Part shown: positions 1 through 9,698 of the stretch, piece by piece
Numbering within the stretch: the first letter of the stretch is position 1
How the letters are laid out: each line of letters opens with the position of its first letter
Assembly: GCF_004016445.2 (NCBI RefSeq)
Contig: NZ_SADT02000008.1
Location: 186,001-250,000 of the forward strand
Source: Mesorhizobium sp. M2E.F.Ca.ET.219.01.1.1
GTDB taxonomy: Bacteria > Pseudomonadota > Alphaproteobacteria > Rhizobiales > Rhizobiaceae
Direction: 5' to 3'
DNA length: 64,000 nt
Program-made: the position numbers and the translations under genes
The notes under the pieces: model-generated
What the model was told of the DNA's origin: nothing
The model's database searches: none
The model's input: the letters and a program-made list of their open reading frames with translations, nothing else

Positions 1-980
1 GCGTGCCTTCCCCGCAGTCGACTAGAATTCGGTGGCCTCCAGCCTCGACAAGCAGGGCAGGGTGATTTCGCTCGGCAGAGGGTACGCTGGCCGAGGTGCC
101 AAGAAATGTCAGTCTGAAAATCATGGGAATAGTCTATCCCGCGAGCGGTGACGCCTCAAAGCGGGCAAACAACGCTTTCGCGCGGCCAGTCTGCCGTGGC
201 CTTCTTTGACTATTTTTAGGCCACGCCCTGCTCAGACTTTATCCCGAGGTATGACCATCACTGGGGCCTACCGAAGTCTAACCAAATGCGGCTTTCCGAG
301 TGGAACCGTGGATGCTAAGGCCCCCTGGTCGAACACTGGATCGAGCTGTACTCGCCCGAGAGCGGTCGCTTTACCTCCTTGGGCCGTGTCGTCTCGAACG
401 CTAGGGCGTTAAGCGCTATGGTGCAGCCCCCAATTGCTTCAAGGCCTGCTTAGCCTGGGCGTATTCGACAGAAGTGACGGGGCAGCTTTCAGCGGCGGCC
501 CGACACTGACTCGTTGCTCGGCTGTTCGACTCGACACCTGATCAAAGACGCCGACGTAAAAGTCAGCCTCGCACTTCTCGACCGAGCTGGACGCCGTTGC
601 GGTGCGGCACGCCTTGCCGGGGGCGGTCTGCCCCGCGTCCCGCCTGCGGCGGCGCTATGCTGACGCTCCTTAGGCCGCCCTATTGAACCGGTCTCGTTGT
701 CACGAACCGGCTCGACGATGAAATGACATTGTCCGTCCGGCGGACATTTCATCGTCTGCGCTTTGTACGCCCTCATTTTGTTTTGGCCGCTTCGCGGCAC
801 GGCTGACGCCGGAACGGATGGAGACTTCTCCCTGTGAGGAGAGGGACGGCGTTGACGTCTCGAAAGTGCTGCTGTTGGCGGACGGAAGTTGTTGCCGGTC
901 AAGACAGCGCAACTCGATGGGAGTCTATACAGTGTTGTGTATCGGATCAGCGGTACGATCATTATGCTATATCGACTGGT
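1..980. other. Non-coding or decayed stretch before hipBA
   Basis: I see no convincing gene here. The reading frames present are short, overlap on both strands and resemble no family I know. The stretch contains a 12-bp perfect inverted repeat (714-756) and a weaker 7-bp one (195-201 with 219-225). The mixed character suggests a degraded island edge, but that is inference. Confidence 0.5.
714..756. repeat. 12-bp perfect inverted repeat
   Basis: GACGATGAAATG at 714-725 is the exact reverse complement of 745-756. The 19-nt interior holds a second nested pair (TGTCCG with CGGACA). A GAACCGG direct repeat lies just upstream, near 685 and 704. It could be a REP-like element, the scar of a small mobile element or an RNA hairpin. 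No open frame depends on it. Confidence 0.6.
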
Positions 981-1051
981 TTGACAGAGGACGCTCTGCG
1001 CGCTAGATATAATATCCTGATCTTTGGCCTTTTTGATACGGATTATATATC
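981..1051 (+). promoter_or_regulatory. hipBA promoter with inverted-repeat operator
   Basis: TTGACA at 981-986 is followed after 17 nt by TAGATA (1004-1009), a good sigma-70 pair. Two 12-bp arms, GATATAATATCC (1006-1017) and GGATTATATATC (1040-1051), match in 10 of 12 positions when one is inverted. The first overlaps the -10 and the second abuts the hipB start codon. HipB proteins autoregulate by binding spaced inverted repeats, so this is the likely operator. No clear ribosome-binding site precedes hipB. Confidence 0.6.
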
Positions 1052-1642
1052 ATGGCCTACCAGAGCGAAAACCTGATCGCGCAAGCTCGCGAGGTCCGCG
1101 AGGCCTCCGGTGTTAGCCAGCGCGCGCTAAGCGAGCGGGCCGGGCTGACGCAGAGCCATATCTCGCAAATCGAGAGCGGCAAGATGGAGCCGGGACTGTC
1201 GAGCTTCATAGACCTGACACGGGCGCTCGATCTGGAGGTCATGCTCGTACCGAAGAAGCTCGTGCCGGCGGTACTCGGCCTGGTCAAGGCCCAGGCGACG
1301 CCTGACATGCATATCCATGCCGGTCAACCAAACGACAAGCGTTTTGCCCGTGCCGAGCGGCTGGTAAAGAAAATGAAGCGCCTTTACGGCAGCTCAGCCG
1401 ACCTTGATCGGATCGAGGATACGCTTCGGTTTCTGCGGCGGGTGAATCTCGGCGATCAAGAAATGCAGTTCGTGCGCGAACTGATCGCCCGCCTCGAGCG
1501 CTATCAGGCGAGCGCGCAGGCAGCACCCATAGTGCGTGACATCGCGCAGAACCTGCAGCGCCTTCGCAACTCGATCGCCCATCCCGTTCCGTCGGAGCCG
1601 CGACCTGCCTATTCGCTGGACGATGGAGATGCGGATGCCTGA
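1052..1642 (+). CDS. hipB: HipB-like Xre antitoxin and repressor
   Basis: This 196-residue protein has a helix-turn-helix of the Xre/Cro type at about residues 8-65, with the typical run of SQRALSERAGLTQSHISQIE. The C-terminal ~130 residues are charged and helical, longer than in E. coli HipB (88 aa). It should bind and neutralise the HipA kinase encoded immediately downstream and repress the shared promoter, whose inverted repeat abuts the start codon. The gene overlaps hipA by 8 nt, which implies translational coupling. The HTH and neighbour make the call solid; the role of the long tail is unknown. Confidence 0.8.
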   Translation: MAYQSENLIAQAREVREASGVSQRALSERAGLTQSHISQIESGKMEPGLSSFIDLTRALDLEVMLVPKKLVPAVLGLVKAQATPDMHIHAGQPNDKRFARAERLVKKMKRLYGSSADLDRIEDTLRFLRRVNLGDQEMQFVRELIARLERYQASAQAAPIVRDIAQNLQRLRNSIAHPVPSEPRPAYSLDDGDADA

Positions 1643-2864
1643 CGTCTCGGTTCTCGACGTACGGCTCTACGACGAGCCTATTGGCACACTTACCCATCTG
1701 CAGGGCGATCGAACGATATTTGCTTTCAACGAAGATTACGTCGATAACCCCGATCGGCCGACCCTCAGCCTGTCGTTCAAGGACGACCTTGGCGGCCTCA
1801 TCACCAGGATCCGCCCGACACAAAGGGTCGTGCCGCCATTCTTCTCCAACCTTTTGCCAGAGGGCGGCTTGCGTCGCTATCTCGCCGAGCGGGCCGGGGT
1901 AAATCAGCAGCGCGAATTCTTCCTGCTCTGGGTGCTGGGGCTCGACCTGCCCGGAGCACTCTCGATCCATCCTGGGGTAGGTGACGGCCTTCCTCCTGGT
2001 GATGACGAGGACCTTCCGAAGAACGCCAAACCCAATGCGCTGCGCTTCTCGCTCGCCGGCGTTCAGCTCAAGTTCTCCGCGTTTCAGAACGCAGGGAAGG
2101 GCGGCGGCCTGACCATTCCCGCCGAGGGCGTCGGCGGATCGTGGATTGTGAAGCTGCCGTCGCAGCAGTTCGCCGGCGTTCCGGAAAACGAGTTTTCGAT
2201 GATGACGATCGCCGGGATGATCGGCATGGAGGTGCCCATCATCAACCTGGTCGATCTCGATGCAATCGCCGGTATCCCCGAAGGAGTGGGTGAATTGAAA
2301 GGCCAGGCGCTTGCTGTCAGCCGCTTCGACCGAGCCGGTGACGGTCCTGTCCACACCGAAGATTTCGCGCAGGTGTTCGGGGTCTTCCCGGACGACAAGT
2401 ACAAGCGTGCAAGTTATGCCAACATCGCGCGCGTTATCGGCACCGAGGCGGGCGATGTCGGCGCGGCCGAGTTCATTCGCCGCCTCGTGTTCAGTGCGCT
2501 GATCGGCAATGGCGACATGCACCTCAAAAACTGGTCCCTGATCTATCCGGACCGGCGCTCGGCCGCGCTCTCGCCGGCCTACGATCTTGTGTCGACCATT
2601 CCCTATATGAAGGGCGAGGACACGGCTGCGCTTAATTACTCTCGGACGAAAAAGATGGCCAAGCTCGATACCGATGAGCTTCGGCATCTGGCGGCCAAGG
2701 CTCTTCTGCCGGAAAAGCTTGTCGTCGACACCGCTGCGGAAACCGTCCAACGATTTCGGCAAGTCTGGGAGGCTGAGAAAACGCATCTTCCTCTCGCCGC
2801 TACCGTCGTGAAGGCAATCGACGCGCACGCTCCGAGGGTGCCACTATTTATCGAACTCGCATGA
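1635..2864 (+). CDS. hipA: HipA-family serine/threonine kinase toxin
   Basis: A 409-residue HipA-type protein kinase. Visible signatures are the N-terminal HipA_N region (about 1-110), the P-loop-like segment SLAGVQLKFS near residues 140-149, the catalytic loop GDMHLKN with Asp294 and Asn299, and the Mg-binding AYDLVS motif with Asp317. In E. coli, HipA phosphorylates glutamyl-tRNA synthetase and triggers dormancy; the target here is unknown. ATG 1635 was chosen because GGAG lies 6 nt upstream inside the end of hipB; in-frame ATGs at 1623 and 1629 are alternatives. All catalytic residues are present, so the toxin looks functional. Confidence 0.85.
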   Translation: MPDVSVLDVRLYDEPIGTLTHLQGDRTIFAFNEDYVDNPDRPTLSLSFKDDLGGLITRIRPTQRVVPPFFSNLLPEGGLRRYLAERAGVNQQREFFLLWVLGLDLPGALSIHPGVGDGLPPGDDEDLPKNAKPNALRFSLAGVQLKFSAFQNAGKGGGLTIPAEGVGGSWIVKLPSQQFAGVPENEFSMMTIAGMIGMEVPIINLVDLDAIAGIPEGVGELKGQALAVSRFDRAGDGPVHTEDFAQVFGVFPDDKYKRASYANIARVIGTEAGDVGAAEFIRRLVFSALIGNGDMHLKNWSLIYPDRRSAALSPAYDLVSTIPYMKGEDTAALNYSRTKKMAKLDTDELRHLAAKALLPEKLVVDTAAETVQRFRQVWEAEKTHLPLAATVVKAIDAHAPRVPLFIELA

Positions 2865-2950
2865 TCAGGACTCGGCTCGCCGTCGCCTTGAGAACATTCG
2901 ATCTGGCCCATCCGATCGAGTCTCGGCGGGCTTTGGTATAGCCGCGGATG

Positions 2951-2970
2951 GCGCGGCCCTCAGGCCGCGC
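2951..2970. terminator. Hairpin between hipA and the convergent reductase gene
   Basis: GCGCGGCC-CTCA-GGCCGCGC forms a perfect 8-bp stem that includes the end of the leftward reductase gene and follows hipA. There is no long T tract, so it may work as a bidirectional barrier rather than a classic intrinsic terminator. Confidence 0.45.
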
Positions 2971-3829
2971 TCGCGATGCCGGTCGCAAAGCCGCGATAGG
3001 TGTGCAAGGGGCGGCCCAAAATAGTGGTCAGCCGTACAACGTCATCGGCCTCCGGGATCATACCATCGCTGACATAGCGCTCGGCCATCAGGCGCATCTC
3101 GTAGGCCGTCCATTTCGGCATGAAGCTCGCCATGTTCTGCTCGAACGCGCCGGGATCGTCGCCCCCATAGACCACCTGGCGACCCAGAAGGTCCGACCAG
3201 ATCTTAGCCACCTCCGGGCCGGTCAGCGTGTCGGGTCCCACCACGTTGATGGTCTCGATCGGCAGCTTGCCGGGCGCGGAGTCGCGGCGGATCAGCTCGA
3301 TCGCGGCCACTTCGGCGATGTCACGAGCGTCGACCATGGCTACGCCTTTGCTGCCAATCGGCATCGGATAGACGCCGTGCTCCATAATGACGTCCTTTAC
3401 CATCGACTCGTTGTCGATGAAGTAGGTCGGACGCAAGATCGTGGCGCTGAAGTCCATCTGCACCAGCATGCGCTCGGCGCCGAACTTCACGGCGAAATGC
3501 GGAACGTTCACTGCCCGATCGGCTTCGAAAACCGAGAGATAGACGATACGGTCGACGCCCGCTTCGCGAGCAACGTTGAGCGTGATGATCGCCTGGGCGA
3601 ATTCGTCACCCGTAACGGCATTGAGCAGGAAGAGCGTGGTCACGTCCTTGAAGGCGCTGCGCAGCGCATCGATGTCGAGGAGATCGCCCTTGGCGACGTC
3701 GACACCGGCCGGAAAGCTGGCTTTCGTGGGGTCGCGGGTGAGCACACGCACCGTCGCGCCGCGCTGAAGGAGTTGATCGACGACGTGGCGGCCGACGCGG
3801 CCGGTGGCACCTGTAACGAGGATGGTCAT
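2960..3829 (-). CDS. NmrA-type NAD(P)-binding oxidoreductase
   Basis: A 289-residue atypical short-chain dehydrogenase of the NmrA/NAD(P)H-binding group. It opens with the Rossmann motif GATGRVGRHV (residues 7-16). It then shows the β4-strand pattern of the group (VTTLFLLNAV), an active-site region around IVYLSVFEA, and a specificity segment ILRPTYFIDN. Members reduce small substrates or act as redox sensors; the substrate cannot be predicted. It is transcribed divergently from a LysR regulator 119 nt away, an arrangement that usually means the regulator controls the enzyme. Confidence 0.8.
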   Translation of the reverse strand: MTILVTGATGRVGRHVVDQLLQRGATVRVLTRDPTKASFPAGVDVAKGDLLDIDALRSAFKDVTTLFLLNAVTGDEFAQAIITLNVAREAGVDRIVYLSVFEADRAVNVPHFAVKFGAERMLVQMDFSATILRPTYFIDNESMVKDVIMEHGVYPMPIGSKGVAMVDARDIAEVAAIELIRRDSAPGKLPIETINVVGPDTLTGPEVAKIWSDLLGRQVVYGGDDPGAFEQNMASFMPKWTAYEMRLMAERYVSDGMIPEADDVVRLTTILGRPLHTYRGFATGIASAA

Positions 3830-3948
3830 TGGGGTTCACTTTCTGTTTGAGTTAAAAGGCACGCTCAAAATGAGTGATCCACATTCATCCCGATAGATGG
3901 TATATTTGGACAGGTCGTCTCATTGGTGGAACAGAAAAGAACAAAATC

Positions 3949-4842
3949 GTGGATCTTCTCGCTCTTGCCGACTTCAACCTGGTGGCCCGCCACGGCGGGT
4001 TCGGAAAGGCCTCGCGTGCAGCCGGCCGGCCAAAAGCTACTCTTTCCAGACGCGTGGCCGATCTCGAGGCAAGTCTTGATCTGCGCCTGTTCGAACGTGG
4101 TTCGCGGACGCTCAAGCTCACGGAGGAGGGACGAGCCCTGTTTGAACGAACGGGCTTTCTGCTCACAGAACTGGATGAGACGGCGAAGGCGATCGCTTCG
4201 GGCGGCCATAGCCCGCGTGGCCGGCTACGCGTCAGCGCGCCACTGCTCTTTTCTCAGACCGCGGTCGGAAAGCTCGCGGCCGGCTTCGTCCTCAGATACC
4301 CGGAGGTTCGGTTGGAAATAACCACGGAAGACAGGGCCGTGGACATGATCGAAGAAGCCTACGACCTCGTCATCCGGGTCAACCCGGAGCCGGATGCCAC
4401 CCTTGTTGGACGAGTGTTCCTGCGCGATCGGCTGGTGGCGGTGGCAAGTCCCCACCTGACGCCCCCGGCCTCTGGGCGCCCTGTTCCCGCGATCTGTCGA
4501 GGGTCGTTGAACGAGTCCGAAGCCTGGCAAGTCACGACCTCGTCCGGCAAGTCGACGATTAAGGCCAAGCCAGTGCTCAGCCTGGCGTCGTTCGTCATGG
4601 TCCGGGATGCGGTGCGCATGGGGCTCGGCGCCGCGCGCCTCCCGTTGTCGCTTGCCAGCGGCGATCTGGCTGCCGGCACGCTGGTGCATTGGGGTGATGT
4701 GTCAGGGCCCGAAACGGCGCTTTGGGCCCTCTATCCTTCGAGGCGTCTGCTCAGTCCCCGCGTGTCAGCGTTTCTCGACTACTTGAAGGAAGCCTTTCCG
4801 CAGGGGACGGCTGATGAATTGGCAGCCTATGTAGCGGGCTGA
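3949..4842 (+). CDS. LysR-family transcriptional regulator
   Basis: A 297-residue LysR regulator. An N-terminal winged HTH (about residues 1-60, with ATLSRRVADLE and LDLRLFERGSR) precedes a periplasmic-binding-protein-like effector domain (about 90-290). GTG 3949 was chosen because it gives the usual LysR N-terminus (VDLLALADFNLVARHGGF); a GTG at 3874 would add 25 atypical residues. There is no strong ribosome-binding site before either. It is divergent from the NmrA-type reductase and probably regulates it; the inducer is unknown. Confidence 0.8.
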   Translation: MDLLALADFNLVARHGGFGKASRAAGRPKATLSRRVADLEASLDLRLFERGSRTLKLTEEGRALFERTGFLLTELDETAKAIASGGHSPRGRLRVSAPLLFSQTAVGKLAAGFVLRYPEVRLEITTEDRAVDMIEEAYDLVIRVNPEPDATLVGRVFLRDRLVAVASPHLTPPASGRPVPAICRGSLNESEAWQVTTSSGKSTIKAKPVLSLASFVMVRDAVRMGLGAARLPLSLASGDLAAGTLVHWGDVSGPETALWALYPSRRLLSPRVSAFLDYLKEAFPQGTADELAAYVAG

Positions 4843-5133
4843 ACATGCGGCCGCCCGTTCCCGCGAGCAAGGTGAGGTGGCGCCCGTCAACCGCAGCGAA
4901 ATTCGAATGAGAACGTGAGTTTGATCGCCTTCTTGATGGAATGGTCGCGTTCAAGTGGCTTAAGCTGACAAACGGCTTGCAAAAGTGACCCCGGATTGGC
5001 GTTCAATTTTCCCCTTTGTAATGCACGGAAATGTCAACCAGCAGCCGATAACGCCGACTACCGGGGGCCGCATTTGGGCACCGTTCCGTGGGCATTCCAG
5101 CAGGTTGACTTACCTCGCTCTTCATAGTACCAA
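4843..5133. other. Intergenic region without a recognised gene
   Basis: About 290 nt between the end of the LysR gene and the operator at 5134. Short frames occur on both strands but none has a ribosome-binding site or family resemblance. Confidence 0.5.
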
Positions 5134-5160
5134 GAGAAACGACGTTTTGTGATACGAAAC
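5134..5160. promoter_or_regulatory. Putative IclR operator, site 1
   Basis: Three 7-bp half-sites alternate in orientation on a 10-bp period: GAGAAAC (5134-5140), GTTTTGT (5144-5150) and ACGAAAC (5154-5160). The last two form GTTTTGT-gat-ACGAAAC, an inverted repeat with one mismatch. The same half-sites recur at 12197, 13889 and 14839, all in the region bounded by two IclR genes. Here they sit just before a small membrane-protein gene. Confidence 0.6.
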
Positions 5161-5184
5161 GCAGTGCGCCGACCGCACTCGCCA

Positions 5185-5598
5185 ATGCGCGGAGACTTGG
5201 ACGCATCAACGAAGGATCGCGGGCCAAGTGACCATAGTGCCCGACTGTACGCGGAAGCGCTGAGCAGAATGTACATTGACTACCAGCATTTGCTCTCAGC
5301 CAGCGCGCCGTCGCTTCGCTTTGGGCCGGCAACCGCTTCCTGCATTGACGGCCTCCTCGCGGAGGCAAAAGGCTGCGTGGTGGGTCGGCAGCGCGGTCGG
5401 CCTTTTGTCGACATCAATGTCGATGGCGCACCACATCGCGTCGAGTTCGATCGCGACGCGGATCTGGGGCTGCTCCTCGCCAGAATAAAGGCACGCGGAA
5501 TCCCGCTGCATCGCGATCGCGAAGTTATCTCAGCGGTGCTCGGCATGGGCGCTGTCTTGATCCTGGCGATCGCGCTCGCCGTCTGGCTGAGACCCTGA
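5185..5598 (+). CDS. Small protein with C-terminal membrane anchor
   Basis: A 137-residue protein I do not recognise. The first ~110 residues are soluble and basic to mixed (FVDINVDGAPHRVEFDRDADL). They are followed by one hydrophobic segment at about residues 114-134 (VISAVLGMGAVLILAIALAV) and a very short tail, so it looks tail-anchored in the inner membrane. The start is uncertain: ATG 5185 was taken because the alternative GTG at 5149 lies inside the putative operator. It is convergent with the first IclR gene. The operator upstream suggests it belongs to the neighbouring catabolic regulon. Confidence 0.45.
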   Translation: MRGDLDASTKDRGPSDHSARLYAEALSRMYIDYQHLLSASAPSLRFGPATASCIDGLLAEAKGCVVGRQRGRPFVDINVDGAPHRVEFDRDADLGLLLARIKARGIPLHRDREVISAVLGMGAVLILAIALAVWLRP

Positions 5599-5616
5599 CT
5601 CTCGATAAACCCGCAG

Positions 5617-6432
5617 TCAGGAAGCGGCCGGTTGCATCCGCTTGCGCGCCTCGACGGCGCCGCGATCATAGCCGAGATTCCAGGAGATGCGCAGACTGGC
5701 CTTGAGCAGGGCCTCGATCTGCGCCTGATCCGGAATGGGCTTAATGTTCTGAACCGAGCCGACGATAGCAACCGTGCCCGCAACATCCCCCATGCGATCG
5801 AAGATCGGAGCCGCCACCGCATTGATGCCGAACGTCTCCTCGTTGGGCGCGGTGATGAACCCCTGCGCCCGCGCTTGCTCCAGCTCAGCTTCCAGTTTCG
5901 AGGCATCGACGATGGTGTGATCGGTCAGGCGGGTGAGGCCCTGGCGCAGCACATGTTGGAGCAGCGAACGATTGCTGAAGGCGAGCGCCACCTTGCCCTG
6001 AGCGGTGCCATGCAGGATCAACTCGCTGCCCTGCCTGACGCCGATCTCAAGGTTGGATTTGCCGAAGACAGTGCGCAGGACGACCAGCGACCGATTGCGT
6101 AATGCCGAGACGACGACCGTCTCGCCGATTTCGTCGCGCAACGCGGCGACCGCGTCTGACGAAGCGGTCAGCAATTCGATGCGGCCGGCGGCGACCTGGC
6201 CGATGAGGTAGGAACGGGTTCCAAGCTTGTAGCGGGCCGAAACCGCGTTCTGGTCTACGTAGCCACGCTCCACCAGCGTCTGCAGATGGCGAAAGACCGT
6301 CCCCTTGGTCGTGCCAAGCAGGGCTGCCAGCTCGCTCACCCCAACCTCGCCAGGCGCCGCGGCGACCGCCTCGAGCACGTCGAAGGCAAGCTGGACCGAT
6401 TTCACGCCGCTGTCAGACCGTTCCGTGCCCAT
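5617..6432 (-). CDS. IclR-family transcriptional regulator (copy 1)
   Basis: A 271-residue IclR regulator. The N-terminal winged HTH covers about residues 10-75 (VSELAALLGTTKGTVFRHLQTL). The C-terminal effector domain covers about 90-260 and has the GTAQGKVALAF and GINAVAAPIFD patterns typical of the family. ATG 6432 follows a purine-rich GGAGAGAAG stretch. It is clearly paralogous to the regulator at 13949-14779 (GVKSVQLAFDVLEAVA against GVKSVHLAFEVLEAVA). The deacetylase gene ends 139 nt upstream on the same strand. It probably controls the intervening catabolic genes through the recurring half-site arrays. Confidence 0.88.
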   Translation of the reverse strand: MGTERSDSGVKSVQLAFDVLEAVAAAPGEVGVSELAALLGTTKGTVFRHLQTLVERGYVDQNAVSARYKLGTRSYLIGQVAAGRIELLTASSDAVAALRDEIGETVVVSALRNRSLVVLRTVFGKSNLEIGVRQGSELILHGTAQGKVALAFSNRSLLQHVLRQGLTRLTDHTIVDASKLEAELEQARAQGFITAPNEETFGINAVAAPIFDRMGDVAGTVAIVGSVQNIKPIPDQAQIEALLKASLRISWNLGYDRGAVEARKRMQPAAS

Positions 6433-6571
6433 TTCTCTTTTCTTCTCTCCTCGCGTCCGTGCGCACCGGCCATGCCGCGTGAAGCACTTCCTCCGTGCTA
6501 CCCCGACGTGTCCTCCAATACAAGATTCCCTCAGATCGCCACCGGACGACCGAAATCTATCTCCGCAGCGG

Positions 6572-7609
<1,038 letters not shown>

Positions 7610-7649
7610 GAACTAGCTCTCCGGCAAAACTGGGGACCTTTAGGGGTGG

Positions 7650-8000
7650 TCAGTCGTTCTTCGGCACTGGCGCGTATTGAGGCCGCGCGGGCGTGAAAAC
7701 GTCGATGTTGATGACCTCTTCGTCGCCGACGACGACGGCGTGGTGCATCACGTTCGGGGGAACGACGATCAGGCTGCCCGGACCCAGGCGCCGGACCTCG
7801 TCGCCGACATGGAAATCGACCGTTCCGGAGACGATATAGGCGATCTGCTCGTAGACATGCTTGTGCGGCCTCGGCTCGTGGTCAGGCTGAAGCCGGTGCA
7901 TCGCAATGGTGGCGCTGTTGCCGGAGAAGGCCTTCTGGTCCACGCCGCTGCGTATCGTCTTCCATTCGATCGCGTTCCAATCGATGCCATGAATGGTCAT
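7650..8000 (-). CDS. Single-domain cupin
   Basis: A 116-residue cupin. It has the two conserved motifs: HKHVYEQIAYIVSGTVDFHVG (about residues 46-66, with His46, His48 and Glu51 as likely metal ligands) and the second motif around PNVMHHAVV (about 82-90) supplying another His. Such proteins are isomerases, dioxygenases or sugar/acid-binding accessory enzymes. Its ATG lies 1 nt past the stop of the aldolase gene and is preceded by GAGGA, so it is translationally coupled. Its position inside the operon suggests a catalytic step, which cannot be named from sequence. Confidence 0.8.
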   Translation of the reverse strand: MTIHGIDWNAIEWKTIRSGVDQKAFSGNSATIAMHRLQPDHEPRPHKHVYEQIAYIVSGTVDFHVGDEVRRLGPGSLIVVPPNVMHHAVVVGDEEVINIDVFTPARPQYAPVPKND

Positions 8001-8001
8001 G

Positions 8002-8781
8002 TCAGGATCCTCTTTGTTGTTGTCCGTCGATGGGAAGGGCCTGGGCCGCGGCCGCGATGGCGCGGCCGCCCGCCATCAGGATGCTCTGGTCGGAGCCACA
8101 AATGAACACGGACACGCCGTGATCGACCCAGCGGGCGATATGCGACGGATCGCCGACGAAAAGGCCGGCAGTCTTGCCAGCCTTGCGAGCGGCGGCAGAG
8201 ACGCTAACGATCGCGGCGTCCAGCTCGATCGATCCGGGTTCAACCTGCATCGACAGGCTAAGGTCGACCGGGCCGACGAAAAGCACGTCGATCTCGGGCA
8301 CCGCCGCGATGTCATCGAGATGCTCGAGGGCCTCACGATCCTCGATCTGGGCCATGATGATAGATCGCCGGTCGGCGTCGGTGCGATAGCCGGGACCGGC
8401 GGTGCCATAGTCGCCACCTCTGACCGAGGGTGAGAAGCCGCGTTTGCCGCGATCGTATTTGACCGCGTCGGCAATGTCCTCGGCATCTTGCGACCCGCAC
8501 ACATGCGGCACCACGATGCCGGCGCAGCCGATGTCGAGAACGCTGCCGATCCCCTCCGGCCGCCTGGAAGGCACTCTTACCAGCACCGGCATTTGCGCGG
8601 CTTTCGCGGCCAGCGCGATCAGGTCCAGCGTCCCGATCCCCAGGGGGGCATGCTCCTGGTCGGCGACGACGAAGGCCAATCCCGCGAGCCCGAGAATCTC
8701 GACCTGGCGCGGATCCGGCGTTTTCAAGAATGTTCCTGCCAGCACTTCGCCAGCTAGAAGGCGCTGACGCAGTCCGCTCAT
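8002..8781 (-). CDS. HpcH/HpaI-family aldolase/lyase
   Basis: A 259-residue class II pyruvate aldolase of the HpcH/HpaI (4-hydroxy-2-oxoheptanedioate aldolase / macrophomate synthase) family. Visible features are the catalytic VVADQEHAPLG segment (about residues 38-48), a VRVPS stretch, the metal-binding IEDREAL glutamate and the FVGPVDLS aspartate. It would cleave a 2-oxo-4-hydroxy acid to pyruvate and an aldehyde, or act on an oxaloacetate-like substrate. Its start overlaps the end of the DUF6282 gene (ATGA), and the cupin follows after 1 nt, so all three are probably translated together. Confidence 0.85.
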   Translation of the reverse strand: MSGLRQRLLAGEVLAGTFLKTPDPRQVEILGLAGLAFVVADQEHAPLGIGTLDLIALAAKAAQMPVLVRVPSRRPEGIGSVLDIGCAGIVVPHVCGSQDAEDIADAVKYDRGKRGFSPSVRGGDYGTAGPGYRTDADRRSIIMAQIEDREALEHLDDIAAVPEIDVLFVGPVDLSLSMQVEPGSIELDAAIVSVSAAARKAGKTAGLFVGDPSHIARWVDHGVSVFICGSDQSILMAGGRAIAAAAQALPIDGQQQRGS

Positions 8782-9683
8782 GCGTCGAGGCCGACGAACC
8801 GGGCCGCGTTGTCGGCCGTCATCTTGCGCACCTCGGCCTCGGTGTAGCCGAGCTTGAGCAGCAGCGCCACGACCTGGCGCATGCCCTCGACCGGGGTCGG
8901 GTTGTTGTTCTGGCCGAGATCGGACCCGAAGAAGGTGTTGTCCACGCCGGCGGCGGCGATCACCTGCTTCAGATGATCCTCGTCGAACATATAGAAGGTC
9001 GACGGGACGAACATGCAGATTGAGTGCTCGATCATCACACCCATCGCCACGAGGGCGCTGACCTGGTCCATAGATGCGCCGTTCACATAGGTCGGGTGGT
9101 TCAGAAAAAGGCGCTTGACGCCGCGCTTCCTCGCCTCCTCGTAGAAGGGAAAGGCCTCGTCGATATGATGATGGCCGGCCGATACGCAGGCGTCCGCTTC
9201 TGCGATGAGGTCGAGAATGGCCTTGACCTCGTCCAGCACGACGCCTTGCCCGTCGACAAGTCGCAGGCCTTCGGCCTCGACGGTCTTCTTGGTGTTCTCC
9301 GGGAACTTGCCCTTCAGTTCCTTGGCCGTCTTGATGATATGGTTCTCGGCGTGCGCCGTCGGCATCCAGACGATGCGCGCGCCCTGCTTCAACGCATAGT
9401 CGACCGCCGACGGGTTGAAACCGCCCAGCGGGTGGTTGAGGACGATGGCGCTCAGCACCTTGGTGTTCTTGCCCATATTGTTGTTGAGCAATGTCGCGAC
9501 CGGCATGGTCGGATAGTAGTGATCCTTGAGCAGGATCGCGCGCATGCCGGCTTCGTCGGCGGCACGCAGCGCCTCGATGTGGTCGATCTTGCGCGGGTGC
9601 AGCGAGGGACCGGAATGGATGTGAAGGTCCACGGCACCCTTGATGAGCGTGTCGATCCGCGTCTGGTCAATCTCTGCGGTCAT
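8778..9683 (-). CDS. DUF6282 amidohydrolase-like protein
   Basis: A 301-residue protein with a PHP/amidohydrolase-style metal motif VDLHIHSGP (about residues 18-26) and further histidines in LKDHYYP, NHPLGG, SAGHHHIDEA and LNHPTYV. A late aspartate in FFGSDLGQ also resembles the amidohydrolase TIM barrel. I recognise it as the DUF6282 family, whose members sit in catabolic operons but, as far as I know, have no assigned reaction. AGGAG precedes the start by 7 nt. It lies between a flavoprotein dehydrogenase and an aldolase, so hydrolysis of an amide, lactone or cyclic intermediate is a reasonable guess. Confidence 0.75.
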   Translation of the reverse strand: MTAEIDQTRIDTLIKGAVDLHIHSGPSLHPRKIDHIEALRAADEAGMRAILLKDHYYPTMPVATLLNNNMGKNTKVLSAIVLNHPLGGFNPSAVDYALKQGARIVWMPTAHAENHIIKTAKELKGKFPENTKKTVEAEGLRLVDGQGVVLDEVKAILDLIAEADACVSAGHHHIDEAFPFYEEARKRGVKRLFLNHPTYVNGASMDQVSALVAMGVMIEHSICMFVPSTFYMFDEDHLKQVIAAAGVDNTFFGSDLGQNNNPTPVEGMRQVVALLLKLGYTEAEVRKMTADNAARFVGLDA

Positions 9684-9698
9684 GTCATGGCTCCTGTG

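Noticed and set aside
1284..2828. A 514-codon minus-strand frame across hipBA
   Set aside because: Antisense to two genes with intact catalytic and HTH motifs; no domain is visible.
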